From NCBI GenBank assembly GCA_003556955.1, contig PWQB01000061.1, positions 1-7,294 on the forward strand: DNA of 7,294 nucleotides, written 5' to 3'. The stretch is from Nostocaceae cyanobacterium CSSed10_463m. GTDB lineage: Bacteria; Cyanobacteriota; Cyanobacteriia; Cyanobacteriales; Nostocaceae. The position numbers and the translations under genes are program-made. Positions within the stretch are counted from its first letter, which is position 1; each line of letters begins with the position of its first letter. The notes under the pieces were generated by a model. That model was given only the letters and a program-made list of their open reading frames with translations, made no database searches and was not told the DNA's origin. Of this stretch, positions 1 to 7,245 are shown one piece after another.

Positions 1-2738
1 AAGAAAGGCCACTTCAGATAAAAATAACGTAATAATTTCAGGTGTTGTTCTGGTTCTTCATTTAAGAAACCCTGTAAAGCTGTCCCCACACCATACCAAG
101 AAGGTAGTAAGAAGCGAGTTTGTGTCCAGCTAAACACCCAAGGAATGGCGCGTAAACTGCTTAAACCTTTCTTTCCAGAAGGTCGCCGTGCGGGACGAGA
201 ACTAATTTGTAATTGGCTAATTTCTTCAATGGGGGTAACTTGGTGGAAAAAGTCAATAAAATCTGGTTGCTCGTAAATTAAATTACGATAATGTTGACGC
301 GATCGCACGGCTAATTCTTCCATAATCTCATTCCAAGGTTCAATATCATCAAACCCGGTTCGTAATAAACTGGCTTGAATTACAGCAGTGGTAATGGTTT
401 CTAGATTATACAGGGCTAAGTCTAGCAAGGAATATTTCGAGGCTAATACTTCCCCTTGTTCAGTAATCTTGATCCGCCCATTAATGCTGTGTCCTGGTTG
501 AGCTAAAATCGCCTCATAAGCTGGGCCGCCACCTCGCCCCACAGAACCGCCACGTCCGTGGAAAATCCGCAAACTCAGACCATATCCTTCGGCGATTGTC
601 TGGAGTGATTTTTGGGCTTTATGAATTTCCCAGTTGCTACTTAAAAAACCGGAATCTTTATTACTGTCAGAATACCCCAACATGACTTCTTGTAAGTTAG
701 GGGTGAGGGGAGAAGCGGTAGTGGGAATGGTTGGTAATGAAGAACCTTCTTCTTGACTGGCTTTGAATGCTTCATAGCCACCTGCTAATAAAGCTCGATA
801 TAACGGCAGTTCAAATAACTGGCGCATGACGCTTCTGGAGCGTTGTAAGTCTTCTACTGTCTCAAATAAGGGAACCACTTGAATAGTCCCCACAGCTACA
901 GCTGGGTCAAAAAGTCGGGATTCTTTAGCTAGGAGCAACACTTCTAAGACATCGCTCACTTCCCGGCACATACTAATAATGTAAGTTTGGCAGATGTTGA
1001 CACCAAATTCTTGCTGTAGCGATCGCAAGATTCGGAAAGTTTCAATTACATCGTTGGTTTTTTCCGAAAATGGCAATTCTGCCGGAATTAATGGTCTGCG
1101 GGTTTGTAGTTCCCCAGTCAGCCAAGCTACTCGCTGTTCTTCCGATAGCTGGTTATAAGATTGAGGTAAGATTTGCAGATATTCCAGAATCTCATTTAAA
1201 GCATCAGAATGTCGCGTTGATTCTTGACGAATATCCAATTGAGTTAAGTTAAAGTCAAAAATTTCTACTTGACAAATCAGCGTTTCTAACTCTCGACAGC
1301 TTAAACCTGTTTCGGTTAAATTCCGCTCAATTAACCGCAGTTCTGCTAAAAACTCCGACCCAGAACGATACATGGGTACATCTTCTTCTATAACTTCCCT
1401 ACCCAAGTTATCGGTGATGCTTACCCCAACATTGGTTGACTTTTCGCGGTTATACAAAGATACATTGCGATCGCGTGTATTTTCCAAGCGTCTGAGTACA
1501 TAAGCCAGTTTCAATCGATAGGGTTCTTGGCGATAACGCAAAGCCAGCGCATCATAGACATCGCTTAACTGGGACTGATCCATCTCTAGGGATTCAAGCA
1601 ACTCTGGTAAAACATCGCTCCAGTGCATCGATACACTTAATAATTCAATCAGATTTTTCACTGATTTAATGTATCTTTCCAAGACCATTTTGCGCTGATA
1701 GCAAGCGGTCTTCCAGGTAATTTCTGGTGTAACTGAGGGGTTCCCGTCACGATCTGAACCCACCCAGGAACCAAAGGAGCAAAAGTTTTTATGGGGTGGC
1801 TCTAGCCAAGTAAATGTCTTACCCAGAGCATACTTTAAGCGCTTATACAGTTGAGGAATGCCATCAAATAACACTTCTTGAAAGTAGTGTAAGGCATAAT
1901 CTACTTCATCTAGGACGGTAGGCTTGAACTGGTGTAGTTCATCTGTCCGCCACCACAGGCGAATTTCTTCAAGCAATTGTTCTCGCAAATCTGCGGCTTC
2001 CCAAGGATATCCTCCCAGGCTGCTTTCTGTGCGATTTTCCACTACATCTAGTTTTTGCAGCAGACTTACCACCTGTCTTTGTTTATCGCGGATGGTGTGA
2101 CGCACTATTTCAGTGGGGTGAGCTGTAAAGACTAAACGTACATCCAAATGTGAAATCAGGCGTTGAATTTGCTGCGGTGGTACATTCAGCTTAAATAAAT
2201 GGGGAAACAAGGTCGCAAAAGTACCTTTTTGTTTTCCGGTTGATTTGGTCACCCAACTTGTTGTGGAGACGCGATTGATGGCTTCTGCACAAGTTTCTAC
2301 TCCTGTGTTTACACGAATGGTATCATCTTCTTTTTGGTTGGAGGAGTAGGTCGCGTTGGATAACGTTTCCTCCTGAATTACCATTTCAGTTTCCCCTTCG
2401 GAATAGCGGGTTAATTGCTGACGCTGTTCATATTCCTGCTCTATGATGTTAATCAACTGGAAATATAGCGCAAAAGCACGAGCTGCTCGAATTGCCTCAT
2501 TGATGTTCAGTTGTTCAATCAACTTTACAGCAGATGTAGCTTGATCGTTTGTTGCTTGTCCTTCTGGGGAACACAAATCGCGCAATTGTCGCAATAAATC
2601 CACCATCGTTTGACCACATTCTTGGCGGAGTACTGATTCCCACAATTCTTCTACTAACTGGAGACGATGACGCAAAAATAATTCCGACGCAGGGTAGAAA
2701 TTCGCCGCATGAGATAAACTGTATAAAAGGGAACCCAT
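1..2738 (-). CDS. ppc: Phosphoenolpyruvate carboxylase, partial (C-terminus outside window)
   Basis: Cytosolic enzyme that carboxylates phosphoenolpyruvate with bicarbonate to oxaloacetate, replenishing the TCA branch and supplying aspartate-family and nitrogen-assimilation skeletons. The reading frame is open from the ATG at 2738 to the left edge (912 codons). Spot checks across the gene all fall in one frame with no frameshift. Visible family signatures are [18 protein letters not shown] starting at residue 203 (catalytic His207), GSDRDGNP around residues 327-334, and [13 protein letters not shown] at 727-739 (glycine-rich active-site loop). The last readable residues are RYFYLKWPF, so roughly 130 C-terminal residues are missing compared with the usual cyanobacterial length of about 1000-1030. 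Variable segments near residues 112-168 and 653-680 look like the divergent surface loops typical of cyanobacterial enzymes. The MGSLLYSLS start was chosen because it matches remembered cyanobacterial N-termini. The Shine-Dalgarno is weak (AAGAG about 10 nt upstream). An in-frame ATG at 2906 would add 56 residues and is considered unlikely. Confidence 0.97.
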   Translation of the reverse strand, partial: MGSLLYSLSHAANFYPASELFLRHRLQLVEELWESVLRQECGQTMVDLLRQLRDLCSPEGQATNDQATSAVKLIEQLNINEAIRAARAFALYFQLINIIEQEYEQRQQLTRYSEGETEMVIQEETLSNATYSSNQKEDDTIRVNTGVETCAEAINRVSTTSWVTKSTGKQKGTFATLFPHLFKLNVPPQQIQRLISHLDVRLVFTAHPTEIVRHTIRDKQRQVVSLLQKLDVVENRTESSLGGYPWEAADLREQLLEEIRLWWRTDELHQFKPTVLDEVDYALHYFQEVLFDGIPQLYKRLKYALGKTFTWLEPPHKNFCSFGSWVGSDRDGNPSVTPEITWKTACYQRKMVLERYIKSVKNLIELLSVSMHWSDVLPELLESLEMDQSQLSDVYDALALRYRQEPYRLKLAYVLRRLENTRDRNVSLYNREKSTNVGVSITDNLGREVIEEDVPMYRSGSEFLAELRLIERNLTETGLSCRELETLICQVEIFDFNLTQLDIRQESTRHSDALNEILEYLQILPQSYNQLSEEQRVAWLTGELQTRRPLIPAELPFSEKTNDVIETFRILRSLQQEFGVNICQTYIISMCREVSDVLEVLLLAKESRLFDPAVAVGTIQVVPLFETVEDLQRSRSVMRQLFELPLYRALLAGGYEAFKASQEEGSSLPTIPTTASPLTPNLQEVMLGYSDSNKDSGFLSSNWEIHKAQKSLQTIAEGYGLSLRIFHGRGGSVGRGGGPAYEAILAQPGHSINGRIKITEQGEVLASKYSLLDLALYNLETITTAVIQASLLRTGFDDIEPWNEIMEELAVRSRQHYRNLIYEQPDFIDFFHQVTPIEEISQLQISSRPARRPSGKKGLSSLRAIPWVFSWTQTRFLLPSWYGVGTALQGFLNEEPEQHLKLLRYFYLKWPF

Positions 2739-2830
2739 AATTTCTGCTCTTGTAAGCTGATTACTGTTGACATCGTAAAGACGCGATTTATCCCGTCCAT
2801 TTAACAAAGAAGCAGAAGGAAGGAAACAGG

Positions 2831-2907
2831 AAAAAACGGAACCTGATGGGGAATCCCCACTTCTACTAAATAAATGGTTCTTCTGCAAGTGGGGTGGAAT
2901 CTCCATC
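2831..2907 (-). terminator. Imperfect hairpin followed by a T-run; possible terminator or attenuator upstream of ppc
   Basis: Bases 2845-2862 (GATGGGGAATCCCCACTT on the plus strand) are nearly the reverse complement of 2887-2907, with two mismatches and a three-base bulge, around a 24-base loop. Read in the ppc direction, the stem is followed after 8 bases by six T residues (plus-strand A-run 2831-2836). It lies about 120 bases beyond the stop of the small upstream gene and about 100 bases before the ppc ATG, so it could end that transcript or attenuate read-through into ppc. The inner arm TGGGG-AAT-CCCCA (2847-2859) can also fold alone, competing with the long stem. It could instead be a dispersed palindromic repeat with no regulatory role. 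Confidence 0.4.
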
Positions 2908-2926
2908 TTAATTATCCCCCTTGCTC

Positions 2927-2971
2927 CCCTACGACTGCGCTCAGGGCAAGCCTGATCCCGGCTCCCTTGCC
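2927..2971. repeat. Degenerate dispersed palindromic repeat
   Basis: CCCTACGACTGCGCTCAGGG at 2927-2946 resembles the widespread intergenic repeat core CCCTTCGACTCCGCTCAGGG, which I recognise from many bacterial genomes including cyanobacteria. It runs into a second inverted pair, GGCAAG (2945-2950) with CTTGCC (2966-2971), whose loop contains a further CC/GG pair. No T-run follows on either strand, so this is more likely repeat debris than a terminator. Assignment rests on memory of the repeat, not on a search. Confidence 0.4.
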
Positions 2972-3030
2972 TCTGCTTCGGCTAATTCTCAAGGTAAATC
3001 CATGAGTATTTTAGGTTTTAAATATATTTT

Positions 3031-3294
3031 TTAATCTCTGTCCCCGCCTCTAGTGCTTGTCGGCAAAGTCTTGTCATCTGCTGCTTCTGGGAATGGGAGA
3101 ATTGGCAGGCGATCGCCTCGAAATAATTCTTCACTGGCTTCTCCCACAGATTTTAGGGCTTTTACTGTGGCCTTTTCTGTGGTCAGCAGCAGTAGTATAG
3201 ACGCTGTACCTATTTGTAAGAGGAAAGATTGGGGAATGCTAAACAATGGTAAATGTAATCCGGTATCTGTGGACTTTTGGGTAGTAGGAGTCAT
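3031..3294 (-). CDS. Small conserved-looking hypothetical protein upstream of ppc
   Basis: I do not recognise a named family. From the ATG at 3294 the product is 87 residues, beginning MTPTTQKSTDTGLHLPLF. It has a short hydrophobic stretch, PQSFLLQIGTASILLLLTTE (about residues 22-41), then an amphipathic segment KALKSVGEASEELFRGDRLP (about 50-69), then a polar tail. The block EASEELFRGDRLPILPFP resembles small hypothetical proteins I associate with Nostoc-type cyanobacteria. The HIP1 octamer at 3109-3116 encodes the GDR of that block. The frame stays open further up to an ATG at 3432 (133 residues), but that extension is compositionally unlike the rest, so the internal start is preferred although no clear Shine-Dalgarno precedes it. 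It lies on the ppc strand 292 bases upstream. Real gene status is likely but unproven; the opposite strand also has an open frame here. Confidence 0.55.
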   Translation of the reverse strand: MTPTTQKSTDTGLHLPLFSIPQSFLLQIGTASILLLLTTEKATVKALKSVGEASEELFRGDRLPILPFPEAADDKTLPTSTRGGDRD

Positions 3295-3600
3295 TGCTAA
3301 TTTGGAGTTGTTGGTGAATGAGTAAAAAGAAACGCGTGCATTCAACTTCTGTGTGACTTCCGGCCCTACCTGTCTATTTTGGCCGATATTGCAAGCCCAC
3401 AAGGTAACAAAATTGTTAAAAAAAAACTGCAAAGTGTGATAGACCTATGTTTCTAGTTTACAAGTACACGCACTACAGATTCCAGTTACTGCATACAAAC
3501 GCGATTAATTGCGCCTGTACAATAAAGTGTCGAGTTCACGTTTGATTGACCAATGACCAATGACCAATGACCAATAACCAATGACTAAAGTTAACTGCCC
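3295..3600. other. Divergent intergenic region
   Basis: This region lies between the starts of the minus-strand small gene and the plus-strand 1008-residue gene, so it should hold promoters for both. Visible elements are a short inverted repeat followed by an A-run (AACAAAATTGTT then A9, about 3407-3427), a near-palindrome GCGATTAATTGC at 3501-3512, a -10-like TACAAT at 3518-3523 without a good -35 partner, and the CAATGAC array at 3544-3585. A GTA-N7-TAC at 3464-3476 is one base short for NtcA. No RNA gene was seen. Confidence 0.5.
3544..3585. repeat. Short tandem repeat array (STRR), heptamer CAATGAC, six units
   Basis: Six head-to-tail 7-base units: GATTGAC, three perfect CAATGAC, CAATAAC, then CAATGAC. 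The array ends 15 bases before the ATG at 3601. Heptameric STRR arrays of this type are known from heterocystous cyanobacteria and vary in copy number between strains. No spacer/repeat alternation is present, so it is not CRISPR. It sits where the 5' untranslated leader of the downstream gene should be and does not itself supply a Shine-Dalgarno. Confidence 0.9.
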
Positions 3601-6600
3601 ATGAAAACAGTATTACTAGATAGTCAGAAATCAATAGTGCAGTGGGTGAGCCAAGCAACAGGAATCAACTCTTTGGGAGTAAAAGTCCGATTGCGAGGAA
3701 ATGACCTACACATTCTTTGTGAAGGTTCAGAGTCTCCTCAACGCTGGCGCACTCTGTCTGACTTGCTTCACGCCCTACAACAAACAGATTTGGATCTTTT
3801 AACCAGTAATGAACAACCCTCAATATACCAAGTATTTGTCTACGGACGGAAGAAAGGGGAATATCGCCCCCAATGGTGTCATCGGGTTTATTTAAACCAA
3901 CTAGAAAAGCATCTAGAGCAAGTTGAGCAAGTTCTGGAAGACTCGGCAAAATCTGCTCAGGTGGGTGGATCGCTGATTATTTCTAATGAAAGTTTGGCAC
4001 GTCGGGGTGATTCTCATGCCATTGCTCGCTATCTGAGTGAAACTCTCAGTCCTTTAGGTGTCTCGGTACAGGTAAAAACTAAGCAGCTTCAGCCAAAAGA
4101 TAGCAATCAAGCGGTAGTTAATCGCTTGTGGGTCTTTTGTCATTCTAGCTATAGCCCCGATTCATCATTAATCGCTGAACCCATAGCCGAACAGTTACGG
4201 CGTTTAAAACTGGTAGGTTACCAAGATGCGGTAATTGTTTCTCAAGTGGATGGTGAGGTCGGATCTGAATGTCTGCTCAGAGTTGATCTGCGCCCTCCAG
4301 AAGTGATGCTGAAGGACTGGGCTAGGTGGGGAGATGTTCAGGCGATCGCCAGGCTGTTACAGTCATTATTGTCAGAATTAAAGGTAGATGTACAAGCTTC
4401 TCTGAAAGAATCAACCCTACATATTTTTTGTACCCCAGCTGATGATCCTTTAGAAACTGCTCCAGCCCCCAATCAAGCCAAATGTTTAGAAATTATCTCA
4501 CAACACCTAGAAGCGATCGCACCCCAAGGCATTTTGGCTGCTACTGTCTATGGTCACAAAAATTCAGATCAGCAACCAACTTGGATTGACTGGCTCGCTT
4601 TACCTGCTAAAGAGCATCCAGCTTTAGCTCCATTACCCATTGAGTTAGCTAGTCAGGGTGATGAACCAGCGATGATTTTTCTCCTAGAGCGTTTACTCAA
4701 TCTTGATCTGGATTGGCGGTTAAAAACAGGCGGGATTCGGGTGATGCTGCTACGCAAAGGTGACTTGCTGCACATTATGTGTGATGCAACCGTTTGTCCA
4801 ACTCGTTCACAAATAACCAGCAAAGTTACCCAGTTTTTGCAGCATTTAAAAATACCCGGAATTACAGGCGTGCGCGTCTACGGTCGTCGCGCTGGTAATA
4901 AGGAACCATTTTGGCATCATGGACTAGATTTAGTGCAACGCCAACGTTTAGTTCCAGAAGCTACTCCAGAATTTGCAGCTACGGCGGAATATGTCAGTGA
5001 ACTTTTAACCACTACCAATAATGAACCAGTTTTACGTCCAGATTTAACCTCAGAAGAAGTTCACAATTTTGTTACGGAAGTAGCACGAGATTGGAGTAGA
5101 GAAGCGCTGAATCGCGTCTTTACTAATGTGCAGAAGTGGCTGATCACAACGCAGATATTTACACAACGCGGTCAGTCTATACCACAAAGCGCTGATATTC
5201 AAGGACTGAAGATAGCCGTAGTTTGGGGTACGTTGGGTTTATTATTGACTTTGCAAACTGATTGGATCTTAAATTATCTAGTTCGCTCTACAGCAATTTC
5301 ATCCCCGATAACTGCTGTTTATCCCTCATCATTTGAGCAGGAGACATTATTAAATTCTCCCACAGACGAGGATGAAAGAACAGCATTTTTTACTAATCGC
5401 TCTGTGCCTCAAAATGATGTTTTCAATGCTTCTGGATTCACTAATGGTCAGAGCCAAGAGAGAAATTTAAGAGCTAGTCCACTTAAAGACAGAGCCAACG
5501 CCGCAGCGATTTTATTGACAGCGCGATCTGGCCGTGGAGATTCGTTAACGCAAATGCCTAATTTTAATTCTCGACAATTAAATGAACAACTAGCATTGTA
5601 TAAACAGCGTGTCGCTCAAAACGGCAAAGCCGCAGATGTGTTAATTATTGGTTCTTCCCGCGCTTTGAGAGGAATTGACCCAGTAGCACTTTCTCGGTCT
5701 TTAGCAAATCAGGGTTATGCCAATATTGATGTCTTTAACTTTGGCATTAACGGGGCTACAGCACAAGTGGTAGACTTGATTATTCGCCAGGTTTTAGAAC
5801 CTTCAGAACTACCAAAACTGATTCTTTGGGCAGATGGTTCCCGTGCTTTCAATAGTAATCGAGATGATGTCACCTTTGAGGCGATCGCTTCCTCAGAAGG
5901 TTATAAACAGGTATTACAAAAAGCAGCCACAGCCGCAAATAATCAGCAAAGTCCTGATGGCGCTACTAGTAATGTGCCAGTCATACCTAGCTTAAATATT
6001 AACGTTTATGAAGCCATAAATGAGCAGTTAAATCAGGCATTATCTACATTATCTGTCAGCTACGAAAATCGTGATCAAATTCAAGGTTTATTACATCAAG
6101 CATTACTTTCACTACCTTTAGTAAAACACAGTAAAAATCTCACCACAAAACTACAAATTGATCCAGATAGTACAGAATTAGATATTAATCATCGGGCAGT
6201 AGATTTTGATGGATTCTTAGCTTTATCTGTGCAGTTTGATCCCAGTGAATACTATCAAAAGCATCCCAGGGTAATCGGTCAATATGACAATGATTATCGC
6301 AATTTTCAGATAGAAGGTAAACAAAATAATGCCTTGCAAGAAATTTTACAGTTTACCCAGTCTCGCAACATTTCTTTAGTATTTGTGAATATGCCCCTAA
6401 CTTCTGATTATTTAGATCCATTCCGCCAAAAATATGAAAAAGAATTTCAACAATATATGTTATCAATGGCAACTAATCCCAAATTTTTTATATATAGAGA
6501 TTTAAGCCAAATTTGGCCTAAAAATAATGCTTTCTTTTCTGATCCCAGTCACCTCAACCGCTTTGGTGCATACGAGGTATCCAGAAGATTAGCAAATGAT

Positions 6601-6627
6601 GCCATGATTCCTTGGCCTGCTAAATAA
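3601..6627 (+). CDS. Membrane-anchored DUF1574-type SGNH-like protein with four N-terminal repeat modules
   Basis: 1008 residues. Residues 5-449 contain four degenerate copies of a module of about 100 residues (see separate entry). A linker follows, then one hydrophobic segment at about 536-560 (LKIAVVWGTLGLLLTLQ, then ILNYLV). A polar, low-complexity stretch (561-660) leads to a C-terminal domain (about 665-1008) that reads like DUF1574/SGNH hydrolase-like proteins. Block I is LIIGSSRALRG at 681-691, with Ser686 at the nucleophile position. NFGINGAT is at 713-720 and LWADGSRAFN at 742-751. DPSHLNRFGA at 981-990 supplies the Asp981-x-x-His984 pair. There is no N-terminal signal peptide, so the modules are probably cytoplasmic and the SGNH-like domain periplasmic. 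By analogy with AlgJ/AlgX/DltD-like proteins a role in acyl transfer to surface polysaccharide is possible, but this is inference. The ATG at 3601 is the only sensible start (next Met is residue 236); its Shine-Dalgarno is poor. Family call firm, biochemical role open. Confidence 0.8.
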   Translation: MKTVLLDSQKSIVQWVSQATGINSLGVKVRLRGNDLHILCEGSESPQRWRTLSDLLHALQQTDLDLLTSNEQPSIYQVFVYGRKKGEYRPQWCHRVYLNQLEKHLEQVEQVLEDSAKSAQVGGSLIISNESLARRGDSHAIARYLSETLSPLGVSVQVKTKQLQPKDSNQAVVNRLWVFCHSSYSPDSSLIAEPIAEQLRRLKLVGYQDAVIVSQVDGEVGSECLLRVDLRPPEVMLKDWARWGDVQAIARLLQSLLSELKVDVQASLKESTLHIFCTPADDPLETAPAPNQAKCLEIISQHLEAIAPQGILAATVYGHKNSDQQPTWIDWLALPAKEHPALAPLPIELASQGDEPAMIFLLERLLNLDLDWRLKTGGIRVMLLRKGDLLHIMCDATVCPTRSQITSKVTQFLQHLKIPGITGVRVYGRRAGNKEPFWHHGLDLVQRQRLVPEATPEFAATAEYVSELLTTTNNEPVLRPDLTSEEVHNFVTEVARDWSREALNRVFTNVQKWLITTQIFTQRGQSIPQSADIQGLKIAVVWGTLGLLLTLQTDWILNYLVRSTAISSPITAVYPSSFEQETLLNSPTDEDERTAFFTNRSVPQNDVFNASGFTNGQSQERNLRASPLKDRANAAAILLTARSGRGDSLTQMPNFNSRQLNEQLALYKQRVAQNGKAADVLIIGSSRALRGIDPVALSRSLANQGYANIDVFNFGINGATAQVVDLIIRQVLEPSELPKLILWADGSRAFNSNRDDVTFEAIASSEGYKQVLQKAATAANNQQSPDGATSNVPVIPSLNINVYEAINEQLNQALSTLSVSYENRDQIQGLLHQALLSLPLVKHSKNLTTKLQIDPDSTELDINHRAVDFDGFLALSVQFDPSEYYQKHPRVIGQYDNDYRNFQIEGKQNNALQEILQFTQSRNISLVFVNMPLTSDYLDPFRQKYEKEFQQYMLSMATNPKFFIYRDLSQIWPKNNAFFSDPSHLNRFGAYEVSRRLANDAMIPWPAK
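3613..4947 (+). repeat. Four degenerate protein-level tandem modules inside the 1008-residue protein
   Basis: Approximate residue spans are 5-100, 128-232, 235-338 and 345-449. Shared pattern: a GD-x-x-AI-type helix start (RRGDSHAIARYL, RWGDVQAIARLL, SQGDEPAMIFLL), a strand with LHI-x-C (DLHILC at 35-40, LWVFC at 176-180, TLHIFC at 272-277, LLHIMC at 389-394), a second helix, and a closing strand ending VYGR/VYGH with a following Trp (VYGRKKGEYRPQW, VYGHKNSDQQPTW, VYGRRAGNKEPFW). Module 1 lacks the GD start and module 2 lacks the VYG end. The same GD...VYGR...W pattern occurs, as I remember it, in other cyanobacterial proteins of unknown function. Its ligand is unknown. Confidence 0.7.
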
Positions 6628-6781
6628 AGTCCTGATACCAATTCTGTATAAAGATTTGCCAAATTTGGAAAACAACCAACCACGACAGACACAGAGAATA
6701 GAGAGGAGGATAGCGCATCATCCAGAAAGGGAATGAGTAGGGTGCAAAATTAAGGTTCTACAGAACTTAGTATGCTAAACG
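6628..6781. other. Intergenic spacer with repeat debris
   Basis: No gene seen. An uninterrupted inverted repeat CCAAATTTGG (6659-6668) extends with one mismatch to TTTGCCAAATTTGGAAAA (6655-6672), but no T-run follows, so it is at best a weak end-of-transcript structure for the preceding gene. A purine-rich stretch (about 6675-6710, CACAGAGAATAGAGAGGAGG) resembles degenerate intergenic repeats common in Nostoc. A short stem GTTCT-AC-AGAAC sits at 6755-6766. Confidence 0.45.
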
Positions 6782-6858
6782 AACAGGGAACAGGGAACAG
6801 GGAATAGGGAACAGGGAATAGGGAACAGGGAACAGGGAACAGGGAATAGGAAACAGAA
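6782..6858. repeat. Short tandem repeat array (STRR), heptamer AACAGGG, eleven units
   Basis: Exactly 77 bases of 7-base units. Units 1-3, 5 and 7-9 are AACAGGG; units 4 and 6 are AATAGGG; the last two are degenerate (AATAGGA, AACAGAA). The array ends three bases before the ATG at 6862. Its sequence is unrelated to the CAATGAC array upstream of the preceding gene. Such arrays are typical of heterocystous cyanobacteria and probably change length by slippage. Confidence 0.92.
6848..6851 (+). promoter_or_regulatory. Shine-Dalgarno-like AGGA created by the degenerate end of the STRR
   Basis: AGGA lies 10 bases before the ATG at 6862 and falls in the tenth repeat unit, where GGG has become GGA. 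The whole upstream 77 bases are purine-rich and offer several weaker AGGG matches every seven bases. This supports 6862 as the start. Whether ribosomes use it is inference. Confidence 0.45.
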
Positions 6859-6861
6859 AGA

Positions 6862-7245
6862 ATGTCCAATATTAATGACTTTAAAGATTTAATGATTTGG
6901 CAAAAAGGGATCGATATTGCTCAAAGATGCTATTTCCTGACTAAAGTTTTTCCCAAAGAAGAGTTATATGCTATGGTTCAAAAAATCAGCATGAGTGCAG
7001 CATCTATTCTGGCTAATATAGCCGAAGGATATGCACGACGATATAGAGGAGAATATGTAAGGTTTTTAAACATAGTGCAAGGATCAGTTAATGAGTTGGA
7101 AATTCACCTAATTTTATCAGAGCGAGTAGGATTATGCTCAGACAAAGATATAGCGTTTCCTAGTCTGCTGAGGTACAAGAACCCCACCCCCAACCCCCTC
7201 CCCACAAGCCTACGGTGTACACACAAATATTCGCCCAGTGTATGA
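6862..7245 (+). CDS. Four-helix-bundle protein (S23/IVP family), C-terminal helix lost
   Basis: Residues 1-97 match the family first seen as 23S rRNA intervening-sequence proteins: FKDLMIWQKGIDIA at 7-20, FPKEELYAMVQKI at 30-42, SAASILANIAEGYARR at 45-60, EYVRFLNIVQGSVNELEIHL at 64-83. These give helices 1-3 of the bundle. Family members usually run to about 115-125 residues, with a fourth helix of the type LLEEIDEIGRML. Here, after SERVGLCSDKDIA (about nucleotide 7155), the sequence turns into FPSLLRYKNPTPNPLPTSL. The NPTPNPLPTS piece is the typical spurious translation of an intergenic C-rich repeat. The frame then happens to run to a TGA at 7243. The gene is therefore probably truncated by insertion or rearrangement and may be a pseudogene. 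It is not inside an rRNA gene here. The function of free-standing members is unknown. Confidence 0.75.
   Translation: MSNINDFKDLMIWQKGIDIAQRCYFLTKVFPKEELYAMVQKISMSAASILANIAEGYARRYRGEYVRFLNIVQGSVNELEIHLILSERVGLCSDKDIAFPSLLRYKNPTPNPLPTSLRCTHKYSPSV

Larger units (their letters stand above)
2739..3030 (-). other. ppc leader and intergenic region
   Basis: These 292 bases separate the ppc start from the stop of the small upstream gene on the same strand. They hold an imperfect hairpin (2845-2907), a degenerate palindromic repeat (2927-2971), and low-complexity CCCC/GGGG-rich sequence of a kind common between Nostoc genes. The ppc frame stays open upstream of its ATG as far as an ATG at 2906, but the encoded 56 residues would run through the hairpin, which argues for an untranslated leader. 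I could not identify a convincing -35/-10 pair. A GTA-N7-TAC at 2752-2764 is one base short of the NtcA spacing. Confidence 0.6.

Noticed and set aside
1070..1252. Plus-strand open frame of 60 codons
   Set aside because: It lies antisense inside ppc, whose frame is clearly coding here.
2549..2740. Plus-strand open frame of 63 codons
   Set aside because: Antisense to the conserved N-terminus of ppc; no independent coding sign.
2752..2764. NtcA-like site GTA...TAC before ppc
   Set aside because: The spacing is seven bases, not the eight required by the consensus; a second GTA-N7-TAC at 3464-3476 fails for the same reason.
3053..3325. Plus-strand open frame of 90 codons
   Set aside because: Antisense to the small minus-strand gene; its product is serine-rich with no recognisable pattern, while the minus strand gives a plausible conserved block.
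3295..3432. N-terminal extension of the small minus-strand gene to the ATG at 3432
   Set aside because: The 46 extra residues (starting MQFFFNNFVTLWACN) do not resemble the rest, and the A-run of the intergenic region encodes the start; the ATG at 3294 fits better.
3665..3949. Minus-strand open frame of 94 codons
   Set aside because: Antisense shadow inside module 1 of the 1008-residue gene.
6659..6668. Rho-independent terminator after the 1008-residue gene
   Set aside because: The stem has no loop, is A/T-rich and lacks a T-run.
6782..6858. CRISPR array
   Set aside because: Units are 7 bases and directly adjacent without spacers; the same applies to 3544-3585.
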